In this document: positions 25,845 to 34,025 of the stretch, piece by piece
How positions within the stretch are numbered: the first letter of the stretch is position 1
Layout of the letters: the number at the start of each line of letters is the position of its first letter
Source of the DNA: Aquicoccus porphyridii
GTDB taxonomy: Bacteria; Pseudomonadota; Alphaproteobacteria; Rhodobacterales; Rhodobacteraceae
DNA length: 43,483 nt
Reading direction: 5' to 3'
NCBI RefSeq assembly: GCF_008369105.1
Contig: NZ_VINQ01000024.1
Location: 1 to 43,483 of the forward strand
Notes under the pieces: generated by a model
What the model saw: only the letters and a program-made list of their open reading frames with translations
What the model was told of the DNA's origin: nothing
Database searches by the model: none
Made by a program: the position numbers and the translations under genes

Positions 25845-26036
25845 ATGAGCCGCTCGACGATCAGGCTGTGCGCACTGGAAAGGGAAACTTTCCGGATTAA
25901 GACACCGCGTTTCGAAACGTGGCCCGATACCATGCCGGGACTGGACAAGAAGCGCTTGCTCGACACATACGATGTGTCGGATAGGCCAGCCTCATGCGCG
26001 GCACCAACCATGCGATCCGAAAGGAACCAAGTATGA
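25845..26036 (+). CDS. Putative 63-residue leader protein upstream of the IclR gene
   Basis: A small frame with an excellent Shine-Dalgarno (GGAGG, nine bases before the ATG) whose TGA overlaps the IclR start codon as ATGA. Product: basic, no membrane segment, two cysteines (LCALERE, PASCAAP), no family recognised. The strong ribosome site and the stop/start overlap argue for real translation and coupling, but the residue composition is not clearly protein-like and it may simply be a translated leader. Confidence 0.35.
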   Translation: MSRSTIRLCALERETFRIKTPRFETWPDTMPGLDKKRLLDTYDVSDRPASCAAPTMRSERNQV

Positions 26037-26851
26037 AATCCGATGACAAGGCGCATGATGATTTGGCCGACGGGACCGACCGCAACTTCGTGATGGCGCT
26101 TGCCCGCGGGTTTGACGTGTTACGCAGCTTCAAGCCCACTGATCTGACGCTGACCAATCAGCAGATCGCATCACGCACAGGATTACCAAAACCCACGATC
26201 AGCCGTCTGACCTATACGCTTTGCAAACTGGGATACCTGGTCCATTGCGACAACGATAGCGCCTATCGTCTGGGTGCGGGTGTTCTGGCGCTCGGCTATA
26301 GTGCGCTGGCAGGGATGGACATCGCGGATCTGGCCAAGGAAGAGATGCGGAAACTGTGCGAGGGGCCAAATCGCTATGTCACTGCTGCGCTGGGCGAGCG
26401 CCACCGCCTGCAAATCGTGTATATGGCCGTAAGGCGCTCCAATCAGGCGGTATCGCTGACGATGGAGGTAGGTGCGCGCCTGCCCCTGTTTCAATCTGCC
26501 ATCGGCCGGGCCGTTCTGGTGGCCATGTCGGAAGACGAACGCGCACACATGACCCATCTGGCGATAGATGAACGCCCCGACAAGGCCCAACAGATCCGGC
26601 AGGGGCTTGCCGAGGCATTGGAATGCTATGCCAAGTATGGGTTTACCACCTCCTTCGGATCCTGGCGGCCCGAGGTGAACGGAATCGCGGTCCCGGTTGT
26701 CTCGCTCAGCGGGGACAGGGTATTTGCGCTTAACGTCGGTGGGCCCTCGTTCATGGTGGAGCCAGAGGAGTTGATTTCCGAATATGGCCAGCGCCTGATC
26801 GCGGCGGGGCAAGAAATCGGCATGCGCCAGTCCAAGCGCGAAAAAGACTGA
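26033..26851 (+). CDS. IclR-family transcriptional regulator
   Basis: A 272-residue DNA-binding regulator. The N-terminal winged helix is at about 20-85 (FDVLRSFKPTDLTLTNQQIA, recognition part TGLPKPTISRLTYTLCKLGY). The C-terminal effector domain (100-260) contains ALGERHRLQIVYMAV and the family-typical YGFTTSFGSWRPEVNGIAVP. Family members bind palindromes near promoters and respond to small carboxylic or aromatic acids. The ATG at 26033 follows AAGGAACC. Its position beside the SDR operon and the shared TTCCGC-N3-GCRRRA sites suggest it controls the whole region from dctP to the SDRs. The inducer is unknown. Confidence 0.93.
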   Translation: MKSDDKAHDDLADGTDRNFVMALARGFDVLRSFKPTDLTLTNQQIASRTGLPKPTISRLTYTLCKLGYLVHCDNDSAYRLGAGVLALGYSALAGMDIADLAKEEMRKLCEGPNRYVTAALGERHRLQIVYMAVRRSNQAVSLTMEVGARLPLFQSAIGRAVLVAMSEDERAHMTHLAIDERPDKAQQIRQGLAEALECYAKYGFTTSFGSWRPEVNGIAVPVVSLSGDRVFALNVGGPSFMVEPEELISEYGQRLIAAGQEIGMRQSKREKD

Positions 26852-27013
26852 TTGAGCCAGATCCGGAACATTTCGCAGCTGACCATAACTCCGCGCTCGG
26901 CCAGACGATCCTCAACATCACCGGTGCTCTGCGCGGAGTGAGAGACAGAACGATCGTCCCAACCGAGACGAATTCAAATTGGTCTGACGCCTCCGGCCGG
27001 CATACGAATGCAT

Positions 27014-27047
27014 CGGTCCGACCCGGAAAGCGGCTCCGGCCGGACCG
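27014..27047. terminator. Hairpin downstream of the VWA gene
   Basis: CGGTCCG (27014-27020) pairs with CGGACCG (27041-27047), and the loop itself contains a CCGG/CCGG pair. It lies just after the VWA stop in the direction of transcription. No T-tract. The rest of 26852-27050 shows nothing I can name. Confidence 0.4.
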
Positions 27048-27050
27048 GTG

Positions 27051-29330
27051 TCACCTGATCTCGATCGGCGCCCTGCTGAGCACCTGCTGACCGCTCACGT
27101 CGAGAAAACGCAACTCATAAAGGCCCGGCGTGTCGGGCAATGTCAGGCGCAACGGCGGCGGCCCGTCGATCTTTTTCGCCAGCACCCAGGTGAAAATGGC
27201 CTGATCTCCGCGTGCCAGCGTGATCCGCTGGTCCGCGCTGTCGGCGCCACCGGTCCAGGATACCTCGATCACCGCGCCGGGCGCAGCGGCTTCAGGTGCC
27301 TGAAGGGTTGCCCCGGTGGAAAGTTGTGCATCCTCGGCCAACACCTCGACCGGTGCGCGCGCCAACACGCGCCTGCCCTCGTTCAAGACGTAGCGCAGTT
27401 CGTAGAGCCCGGGCGCATCGGGGGCCGACAGATCGGCCCGGGCAGCATTGCCCACACGCTTGAACTGACCACTGGTATCGTCCGGGCTGCCCCGCGGCAC
27501 CAGGGTGACGTAGTCGCGCGGATGCACCGCGCCCGTCCATTCGACACGCAGTCGTTCACCGACTCGCAACTGTTCGGGCGCGCTCACTGTCACCTCAGGT
27601 TCGGTCACCTCGATGGTGGTGCGCGCCATCACCCGCCTGCCTTCGTCAAGTACGTAACGCACTTCGTAAAGCCCGGTATCGGCGGGCGCCTTCAGGCTCT
27701 TCGTGCCATCGGCACCGCCGGTCCGGAAATAGTTGCCGCTGGCATCGTCGTCGGCGCCCATCGGCACGATGGTGACGAAATCACGCGGATGCACCGTCCC
27801 CGTCCAACTGACATCGAAAGCGGCCCCGGTGAGCGTGGTGTCGGGGGCGCTCACTGTCACCTCGGGTTCGGTCACCTCGATTGTGGCGCGCGCCATCACC
27901 CGCCTGCCTTCGTCAAGTACGTAACGCACTTCGTAAAGCCCGGTATCGGCGGGCGCCTTCAGGCTCTTCGTGCCATCGTCGCCACCAGTCCGGAAATAGT
28001 TGCCGCTGGCATCGTCGTCGGCGCCCATCGGCACGATGGTGACGAAATCACGCGGATGCACCGTGCCCGTCCAACTGACGTCAAAGGCGGCCCCGGTGAG
28101 CGTGGTGTCGGGGGCGCTCACTGTCACCTCGGGTTCGGTCACCTCGATGGTGGTGCGCGCCATCACCCGCCTGCCTTCGTCAAGTACGTAACGCACTTCG
28201 TAAAGCCCGGTATCGGCGGGCGCCTTCAGGCTCTTCGTGCCATCGTCGCCGCCGGTCCGGAAATAGTTGCCGCTGGCATCGTCGTCGGCGCCCATCGGCA
28301 CGATGGTGACAAAGTCACGCGGATGCACCGTGCCCGTCCAACTGACATCGAAGGCGGCCCCGGTGAGCGTGGTGTCGGGGGCCGAGAGACTAACCTCGGC
28401 GGCGATGACCTCGATCGCGGCGCGGCCCAGAGGTGTGTCGCCAGACTGGGGCATGTAGCGCAGTTCGTAGAGCCCGGTATCGGCGGGTGCGACCAAGGTG
28501 CCGCTGCTGCGATCACTCACGCGGACATAGGCGCCGCTGGCATCGTCGTCAGCGCCCATCGGCACGATGCTGACGTAGTCGCGCGGATTGTCACCGACGG
28601 GTGCCCATGACAGCGCGAACTCTGCCCCCTGCGTCACGCTTTGCGGTGCGGAAATTTCGATTTGCGGCCCCGGCTCGGATTCTGGTTCCGGCTCGGGTTC
28701 GGGTGGTGCCTGGGCGACCTCGGCGCCGACCGTACTCAGCGCGGCGCCCAGCGTTGCCGCGTCGTCGGCGGCGAGGAATTTACCGCCGGTTTCCTTGGCG
28801 ATGCAGGCCAGCGACGCGGTATCCGCGCCTGCACCGAGGCCAAAGCCCACAACATGGGCAGTGAACGAAACGCCGGTACGTGCCAGCGTTGCAGCCAAGG
28901 CGCAGGGATCGCGGTCACAACTTTCCAGCCCGTCCGAGATAAGCAGAACCGTTGCCGGGCGGTCACGGAAGGAAAGCGCCTCGGCTGCCTGCTCCACCGC
29001 ATCGGTCAGCGGCGTCTTGCCGGTCGGCGTGATGCGCGCGACATGATCAAGGAACGCCGCGCGGTCCAGCGGGGCGGGCGGCAGGATCACCTCGATATCG
29101 CCGCAATCACCGCGGCGGCGGTGACCATAGGCCATCAGGCCGACATTGGTGTCGGTGTCCAGTTCGGCGGTCAGGTTGCCGATCGCGTCGCGTGCAATCT
29201 CGATCTTGGCGGTGCCGTCAATCTGGCCCCACATCGAATTTGAGCCGTCGAAAACCACCATGACGTCGTCGGCGGCGTGGGCCGATAGAGCGGTCAACGA
29301 AAGCAGAAGCGATGAAAACAGAATGCGCAT
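27051..29330 (-). CDS. Secreted VWA-domain protein with six Ig-like modules
   Basis: A 759-residue exported protein. Signal peptide MRILFSSLLLSLTALSAHA, cleaved about residue 19-20. A von Willebrand A domain follows (22-205) with a complete-looking MIDAS start FDGSNSMWG (D28, S30, S32) and LLISDGLESCDRDPCA. After an acidic Pro/Glu linker (PEPEPESEPGPQ) come six beta-rich modules of about 85-89 residues, each with the pattern V-x-W, PRDFVTIVPMGADDDASG, and APADTGLYEVRYV. Modules 2-4 are nearly identical. The ATG at 29330 is the one that gives the signal peptide. Likely a periplasmic or surface protein for metal-dependent protein binding; no partner is evident. Confidence 0.88.
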   Translation of the reverse strand: MRILFSSLLLSLTALSAHAADDVMVVFDGSNSMWGQIDGTAKIEIARDAIGNLTAELDTDTNVGLMAYGHRRRGDCGDIEVILPPAPLDRAAFLDHVARITPTGKTPLTDAVEQAAEALSFRDRPATVLLISDGLESCDRDPCALAATLARTGVSFTAHVVGFGLGAGADTASLACIAKETGGKFLAADDAATLGAALSTVGAEVAQAPPEPEPEPESEPGPQIEISAPQSVTQGAEFALSWAPVGDNPRDYVSIVPMGADDDASGAYVRVSDRSSGTLVAPADTGLYELRYMPQSGDTPLGRAAIEVIAAEVSLSAPDTTLTGAAFDVSWTGTVHPRDFVTIVPMGADDDASGNYFRTGGDDGTKSLKAPADTGLYEVRYVLDEGRRVMARTTIEVTEPEVTVSAPDTTLTGAAFDVSWTGTVHPRDFVTIVPMGADDDASGNYFRTGGDDGTKSLKAPADTGLYEVRYVLDEGRRVMARATIEVTEPEVTVSAPDTTLTGAAFDVSWTGTVHPRDFVTIVPMGADDDASGNYFRTGGADGTKSLKAPADTGLYEVRYVLDEGRRVMARTTIEVTEPEVTVSAPEQLRVGERLRVEWTGAVHPRDYVTLVPRGSPDDTSGQFKRVGNAARADLSAPDAPGLYELRYVLNEGRRVLARAPVEVLAEDAQLSTGATLQAPEAAAPGAVIEVSWTGGADSADQRITLARGDQAIFTWVLAKKIDGPPPLRLTLPDTPGLYELRFLDVSGQQVLSRAPIEIR
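27588..28388. repeat. Three tandem 267-bp repeats inside the VWA gene
   Basis: Units 28388-28122, 28121-27855 and 27854-27588 each encode one 89-residue Ig-like module. They differ at only a few positions, for example GGDDG against GGADG and MARTTIEV against MARATIEV, and synonymous sites are also largely conserved, pointing to recent duplication or ongoing gene conversion. The flanking modules are clearly diverged. Confidence 0.93.
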
Positions 29331-29655
29331 GTCAAATATCCCTCGCGTGTAAACAGGGCGTTGGGCCAAATTGTCGGCGCGTCGCTTGGCAGCCGGTCGA
29401 TAATTCGTCGCACCAGAGCCAGATCGTCAAAAACGCGGTGCAGGTCATTCTCGATTTCACCGACCGGCGTGGTCAACACCACCACCTTGGGCCAACATTC
29501 CCCAAGCAGTATGAAGCTTGGGGGCAAGGTCGCGCGATCTTGCGCTCGGGTCAAGCGTGTTGGGTCGACGCCGACGGTCATGGCCCGAACAACGCGTGAT
29601 TGCGTTCCTGATCAGGCTTTGCGTCATGAACACCATGACCCGTGTGTTGCCCCCT
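29331..29655. other. Intergenic region upstream of the VWA gene with a perfect hairpin
   Basis: 325 bases. CCCCAAGC (29500-29507) and GCTTGGGG (29516-29523) form a perfect 8-bp stem with an 8-base loop, placed to act as terminator of the DUF302-DsrE-membrane-protein operon or as a regulatory site. Open frames on both strands here match no family I know, and I do not call a gene. Confidence 0.45.
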
Positions 29656-30027
29656 TCAGCTTAGCGCGCGTCCGAGCCACCAACCCCAGATGGCCGCTGC
29701 AGTGAGGGCCGTGAATCCGGTCAGTTCCACGATGACAGCGTATCGGGCGAACAGGGTCCAGAGGATCGGACCGGCGCCCAAGACCGCAAGGATTGTCGGC
29801 CCGACATTGTGGTGACGCCGGTAGCCCAGCGCCACAGCTCCGATCGTCAGCAGGGTAAAAAGGGCGATTGCAGCAGCCCAGATCCCCTCATCAGGATCGA
29901 GTGCGATCCCCAGCGCCGACAGGAGCGCCACCGCCGCGAGGGTGCCGTAGCAGGATAGCAACGCCAGAGCACTTGCGGCGAGGCCGAGCCAACCGGGGCC
30001 GGAACCGGGCCGGGTTGCGTGTTTCAT
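29656..30027 (-). CDS. Small integral membrane protein, possibly MerC-like
   Basis: A 123-residue protein with four predicted membrane segments (about 14-38, 49-66, 76-92, 98-118). SCYGTLAAVALLSALGIAL followed by GYRRHHNVGPTILAVLGAGP is reminiscent of the MerC-type mercury/metal transporter fold, but the paired cysteines expected in MerC are absent: there is one Cys at the first segment. Best described as an unassigned membrane protein. It lies 24 bases downstream of the DsrE-like gene and is probably co-transcribed with it. Confidence 0.65.
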   Translation of the reverse strand: MKHATRPGSGPGWLGLAASALALLSCYGTLAAVALLSALGIALDPDEGIWAAAIALFTLLTIGAVALGYRRHHNVGPTILAVLGAGPILWTLFARYAVIVELTGFTALTAAAIWGWWLGRALS

Positions 30028-30051
30028 CTGCGTGTCCTTGTCTTGCGCCGA

Positions 30052-30411
30052 TCAGAAACACAGCGTGGCGGCCCCGGCCTGAATGCGCGCGTGCAGCGCG
30101 CTCGCGCCGACAATCTCAGCCCCCTCGATCAGGTCGCCCTCACCATAGCCGCGCGCCTTTACGCAGGGCGGGCAGGCCCAGAGCGTGCCGCCGCGCGACA
30201 GAAAATCGGCGACCAAGTCCTTTAGCGGGTCCATCGGATGCGCGTGGACAAGGTCGACAGCGCCGCGTCGGGCGATGTCCACTGCGTCAGTGGTCAGGAA
30301 AACCGATGCGCTCATTCCGGCGGTAAGCCCACCATTGACGATGGTAAAACCGACCGATGCGCGCTCGTCCGTCGGGCCGTGGCTCATCACGACTGCCAAT
30401 TCATCTGCCAT
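30052..30411 (-). CDS. DsrE/DsrF-like family protein
   Basis: A 119-residue cytoplasmic protein of the DsrE-like fold. The N-terminal strand ADELAVVMSHGPTDERASVG, the middle LTTDAVDIARRG and the end CPPCVKARGYGEGDLIEGAEIVGA are typical; the conserved cysteine region reads CPPC. DsrE-type proteins relay sulfur or act in redox and electron-transfer contexts, but the exact role here is unknown. The ATG at 30411 is set by AAAGGAGA upstream; the frame is open for 67 codons further, overlapping the DUF302 gene out of frame. It lies 32 bases after that gene. Confidence 0.85.
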   Translation of the reverse strand: MADELAVVMSHGPTDERASVGFTIVNGGLTAGMSASVFLTTDAVDIARRGAVDLVHAHPMDPLKDLVADFLSRGGTLWACPPCVKARGYGEGDLIEGAEIVGASALHARIQAGAATLCF

Positions 30412-30443
30412 GTCTCGTCTCCTTTGCTTGACCGGCCCGGGTT

Positions 30444-30887
30444 TCACCGAATGTCCAGCGTGTCCGACAGCAATGCCTCGAAGGCGGGCCTTCCGGTTTC
30501 CACGGCTGCCTTCAGGCTGGGGGCGTCGGAAAGCTCGGTCATGAAACGAAGATCCAGCATGGACATCTCCGTACCGCCGTCTTCGGTCTCGTAGAAGGCC
30601 ATGTTGCCGCATGGCATCATCGCCATGACGTGCAGGCCGGCAGCGACGATATCCCCACCCAGCGGCAGGTAGCAGATCTTCAACGCCGTAACGGCACCAC
30701 CAGCCAGTCCGAACTCGGCCAGGAAGAGCCAGTCCTCGTTGATTTCGACCCGGTCACGGATGGCCGCGACCGCCTCGGCACGCTCCATGTCGAGATCATG
30801 GGTGATGAACATTCCGTCTGCCGCCACGGTTCCGGCCACAAGACCGATAGACGTTGCAAGACCTGTCAACATGCTTGCTCGTTTCAT
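30444..30887 (-). CDS. Exported DUF302-domain protein
   Basis: A 147-residue protein with a cleavable-looking signal (MKRASMLTGLATSIGLVAGTVAA) and a DUF302 domain: LKICYLPLGGDIVAAGLHVM, MMPCGNMAFYETEDGGTEMS. In many DUF302 proteins an LLPCR-like motif stands where MMPCG occurs here. Function is unknown; the domain is found in periplasmic proteins linked to heme, sulfur or redox genes. GGAGGAA stands before the ATG. First gene of the operon with the DsrE-like and small membrane proteins, divergent from the methyltransferase gene. Confidence 0.85.
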   Translation of the reverse strand: MKRASMLTGLATSIGLVAGTVAADGMFITHDLDMERAEAVAAIRDRVEINEDWLFLAEFGLAGGAVTALKICYLPLGGDIVAAGLHVMAMMPCGNMAFYETEDGGTEMSMLDLRFMTELSDAPSLKAAVETGRPAFEALLSDTLDIR

Positions 30888-31195
30888 GGGTTCTGTTCCT
30901 CCGTATCGCCTGACTTGCCAAGATTGGCCGGGCGCAGCTCATACGCCTTGCAAACAAGGGTAGGTGATCGGGGCGGGACGAGCTTGGTGAAAGGTTGACG
31001 ATTGTCTGCGCAAGTTCTGCAAACGGTGTAATGGCCTGAGAATGCAACGGATTGCAGGTACACAGCCTTCGCCGTTCCTCAGGGAATCCACACGACTCCC
31101 TCAAGCATGCGGATGCACAGCCGGGTAGAATGAACATGCCGAGCCACTGGGTTCAGTGGGCGGCAGGACGCTTCATCAAGAGAAAGGAGCACGCC
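30888..31195. promoter_or_regulatory. Divergent intergenic region between DUF302 and methyltransferase genes
   Basis: 308 bases holding the promoters of both divergent units. A TTGACG hexamer on the plus strand (near 30996) could be a -35 but has no good -10 partner. No operator or gene recognised; the methyltransferase frame is open through most of it but lacks a ribosome site until 31196. Confidence 0.4.
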
Positions 31196-32086
31196 ATGAG
31201 CATGGCCGACTCGGAAACCCACGCCCCGCTCGAAGATACGGAATTCGTGCGGTTCTGGAACGAAGTCCTGGCACCGAAATTCACCCGCTTCCGCCATGTA
31301 CTCGTGGGTGGGCTCACATATCACAGTGAAGCGGTGTTCCCGAAGTTGCCTGTCGGGGTCGGCGATCGTGTGCTCGACGTGGGCTGCGGCTGGGGCGACA
31401 CGGCCATAAAACTCGCTCGGGTCGTCGGGCCCGAGGGCGAGGTGGTTGGAATCGACTGCTGTGATGCCTTTCTCGCCGATGCGAAGGCCGATTTGGCCGA
31501 GACGGATCTGACGAACGTGACCTTCCTGCGCGGCGATGCCGAGGTTACGCTGCCCGAAGGGAATTTCGACTTCGTCTTCGCGCGCTTCGGCACGATGTTC
31601 TTTGCCAATCCGGTGGCCGGTTTGCGCAACATGCGCCGCGCGCTGCGTCCAGGTGGGCGGATGGCGCATATCGTCTGGCGTGACCCGGCCGACAATCCAT
31701 GGCTGTCGATGGCCAAAGACATTGTGCTGCAATATCTGCCGGCACCGGGCGAGGACGCGCGCACATGCGGACCCGGCCCATTCTCGATGGCAGACGAGGC
31801 GACGGTGCGCAAGATGATGGAGATCGCCGGCTACACCGATATCGCGTTCGAACGTGTCGACGCCCCGGTGCGCGTGGGCGACGACGTCGAGGATGCCATC
31901 GCCTTCCAGCTTGCCATCGGTCCGGCAGGCGAGGTCTTCCGTGAAGCCGGTGACCTGGCAGAACAGAAACGGCCCGAGATCGAAGCGGCGCTGGCCGAGG
32001 CCATCGGTGGCCAGGCGCGCGACTCAGACGGCATCGTGATCGACAGCTCATCTTGGGTGATCAGCGCGCGAAACCCCGGCAACTGA
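31196..32086 (+). CDS. Class I SAM-dependent methyltransferase
   Basis: A 296-residue soluble methyltransferase. Motif I VLDVGCGWGDTA at 59-70, the acidic end of strand two VVGIDCCDAF, motif post-I FLRGDAEVTLPEGNFDFVFA, and LRNMRRALRPGGRMAHIVWR. This is the UbiE/COQ5-like group; the C-terminal ERVDAPVRVGDDVEDAIAFQ is shared with uncharacterised methyltransferases near regulators. Substrate unknown. The ATG at 31196 has AAAGGAG seven bases before it, better than upstream alternatives. The next gene on the same strand, a CadC-like regulator, begins 113 bases downstream. Confidence 0.9.
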   Translation: MSMADSETHAPLEDTEFVRFWNEVLAPKFTRFRHVLVGGLTYHSEAVFPKLPVGVGDRVLDVGCGWGDTAIKLARVVGPEGEVVGIDCCDAFLADAKADLAETDLTNVTFLRGDAEVTLPEGNFDFVFARFGTMFFANPVAGLRNMRRALRPGGRMAHIVWRDPADNPWLSMAKDIVLQYLPAPGEDARTCGPGPFSMADEATVRKMMEIAGYTDIAFERVDAPVRVGDDVEDAIAFQLAIGPAGEVFREAGDLAEQKRPEIEAALAEAIGGQARDSDGIVIDSSSWVISARNPGN

Positions 32087-32199
32087 GACGCTGTGATCGA
32101 AGCCCACGTTGAGCCGAGGGGCCAGATCCGCTACACTTCCAGTATTCGTCAAACATGCGGTGCGGTCGCAAAAGACCGGGTCGCCGAAGAAGGGACGAG

Positions 32200-33840
32200 A
32201 TGGCTTCGCGGGAGGCCACAGATACGGACATGATTGGGCGCATTCCCGATGACCTGGAGGGCGCCCAGGCATCGAATGCGCGCAACAAACCCATCGAGTC
32301 CCTTCGGTTCGGCCCGTTCGAGTTGGATTTCAACCGCTACGAGCTGCGCCGCGAGGGTGCGCTCGTCGCGCTTGAGCCGCGCACCTTTGATCTGGTTGCG
32401 TTGCTCGCGCGCAATCGCGGCCGTACCGTAACACGTGACGAAATCTTCCGCGAAGTCTGGCCCGGGCGCTTCGTCTCCGATGCCGCACTCAGCAGCCAGA
32501 TCCGATCGGCCCGTAAGGCGCTGGGCGACGACGGCACGCGCCAAGCGGTCATCGCCACCGTCCATGGCCGCGGCTTTAGATTGCGCAACGCCACGGTCAC
32601 GCTCAATCCTGCGCCGAACACCCCGATCGCGCCGGATCACCGGGAGAACACCGCCCCCTGCATCGCGGTGTTACCCTGTGCCGCGCCGGGCGACGATGGA
32701 CGGGGAGCGGTGATCGCCGGGGGCCTGACCGAGGATCTCATCAACGCGCTCGCACGCAATCGCTGGATGCGCGTCGTTGCCCGCAATGCCGCCTTCGCAC
32801 TGGGGCGGTCGGGCGAACCGCTTGATGAGGTTCTGCATCGGTTGGGGGCAGATTATGCCGTAACGGGAAGTGTGCGCCTTGCTGGCGACCGAGTCCGCGT
32901 CTCGATCCGCCTCACGGAGGCGCCGGGCTTGCGCTGCATCTGGTCGGATCGATTCGACCGCAATCTTTGCGACATCTTCGATCTTCAGGATGAGCTTTCG
33001 GGTCTCGTTGCCGCGCGCATCGCCAGCCAGCTCGGCATCAGCGAACAGAAGCGAGCGGCGCGGCTCAGGCCCGCCAACCTGGGCGCATGGGAACTCTACC
33101 AACTCGGGACTGCCGAGTTCTATCGATTCACCGGCGAGGGCAACCGGCGCTGTCAGGATCTGATGCGTCAGTCGCTGGCGCGTGCGCCCGGCTTTGCGGA
33201 ACCCTATGCCCGGCTGGCCTATGCGATGGTGCTTGAAAGTGTCTATTTCGAAGGGCCGACAGACGGAGCCCACCTGGACGAGGCGTTGCGACTGGCCGAA
33301 CGTTCCGTGGCGCTGGACGAGCAGGAGGCCAACACCCTTTTCGCGTTGGGGCGGGTGCAACTGGCGCGCGGCGAATACGGGCTGGCGATCGACGCGCTCG
33401 AAACCGCGCTCGACCTTAATCCCTGCCACGCCCTGTCACATTGCGGGCTGGGAGACTCACTTGTCTCGGACGGCCGGCCCGAGGCCGCCATTCCCAGCTT
33501 CGAGCGCGCGCTGGCGCTCAGCCCGCACGACCCGTTTCGCTGGGCCTTCATGGCCTATCGCTCGCTCGCTCACATGTTCCTCGGCGACCATGCGGCGGCC
33601 GTGCACTGGGCGCGTAGCGCGACACTGGTGCCCAACGCGCATTATTGGGCACGCGCCAAACTGGTCTCGTGGTTGACTCATTCCGGCGACATTGCCATGG
33701 CGCGCGCAAACGTCCCGGCGCTGATGCGCACATGCCCCGGCTTTACCCGCGATTTTGCACGTTCGCGGCTCTTCTTCGTGCGCGATCCCACGCACCTGGA
33801 GTTCTTTCTGGATGGGCTTCGCCGCGCGGGTGTACCGTAA
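32200..33840 (+). CDS. Winged-helix transcriptional regulator with TolB-like and TPR domains (CadC-like)
   Basis: A 546-residue protein. Residues 36-130 form an OmpR/PhoB-type winged helix (FGPFELDFNRYELRREGA, EIFREVWPGRFVSDAALSSQ, VHGRGFRL). Residues 145-265 resemble the TolB-N-like domain found in adenylate-cyclase-type regulators (IAVLPCAAPGDDGR, DYAVTGSVRLAGDRVRVSIR, LWSDRFDR-type end). From 285 on come tetratricopeptide repeats (ALGRVQLARGEYGLAIDALE, AIPSFERALALSPHD). No membrane segment, unlike CadC itself. The role is unknown; it may regulate the methyltransferase or the divergent small operon. ATG at 32200 preceded by GAAGGGA. Confidence 0.88.
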   Translation: MASREATDTDMIGRIPDDLEGAQASNARNKPIESLRFGPFELDFNRYELRREGALVALEPRTFDLVALLARNRGRTVTRDEIFREVWPGRFVSDAALSSQIRSARKALGDDGTRQAVIATVHGRGFRLRNATVTLNPAPNTPIAPDHRENTAPCIAVLPCAAPGDDGRGAVIAGGLTEDLINALARNRWMRVVARNAAFALGRSGEPLDEVLHRLGADYAVTGSVRLAGDRVRVSIRLTEAPGLRCIWSDRFDRNLCDIFDLQDELSGLVAARIASQLGISEQKRAARLRPANLGAWELYQLGTAEFYRFTGEGNRRCQDLMRQSLARAPGFAEPYARLAYAMVLESVYFEGPTDGAHLDEALRLAERSVALDEQEANTLFALGRVQLARGEYGLAIDALETALDLNPCHALSHCGLGDSLVSDGRPEAAIPSFERALALSPHDPFRWAFMAYRSLAHMFLGDHAAAVHWARSATLVPNAHYWARAKLVSWLTHSGDIAMARANVPALMRTCPGFTRDFARSRLFFVRDPTHLEFFLDGLRRAGVP

Positions 33841-33844
33841 GCCC

Positions 33845-33861
33845 TCACCTGATCGAGGTGA
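33845..33861. terminator. Short palindromic hairpin after the CadC-like gene
   Basis: TCACCTGATCGAGGTGA forms a 6-bp stem with a 5-base loop four bases after the stop, between two convergent transcription units (the TRAP dctM stop is at 34026). No T-tract. The remaining 160 bases show nothing identifiable. Confidence 0.35.
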
Positions 33862-34025
33862 TCGCCCTGGTGGCCCATGACCTCAGCTTGGCCGACAAGG
33901 CAGCGGATGACGTTCAGTCGGTCGCCCGCTTGAGATAACGCCCCGCGCAACCGCTGGCGAGTGTTCGATTGCGCGACATTGCATCGAGGCATCTAGATTT
34001 CTGAGCCAGTTCTCAGCCTGCGTCA

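Noticed and set aside
27588-28388. Possible CRISPR-like array
   Set aside because: Repeats are 267 bp, directly adjoining and coding; there are no spacers.
27048-28610. 520-codon plus-strand frame with repeated peptide
   Set aside because: It is the antisense shadow of the repeated modules of the VWA gene; the peptide repeats follow from the DNA repeats.
29294-29581. 95-codon minus-strand frame upstream of the VWA gene
   Set aside because: It overlaps the VWA start and signal-peptide codons in another frame and contains the hairpin; no family recognised.
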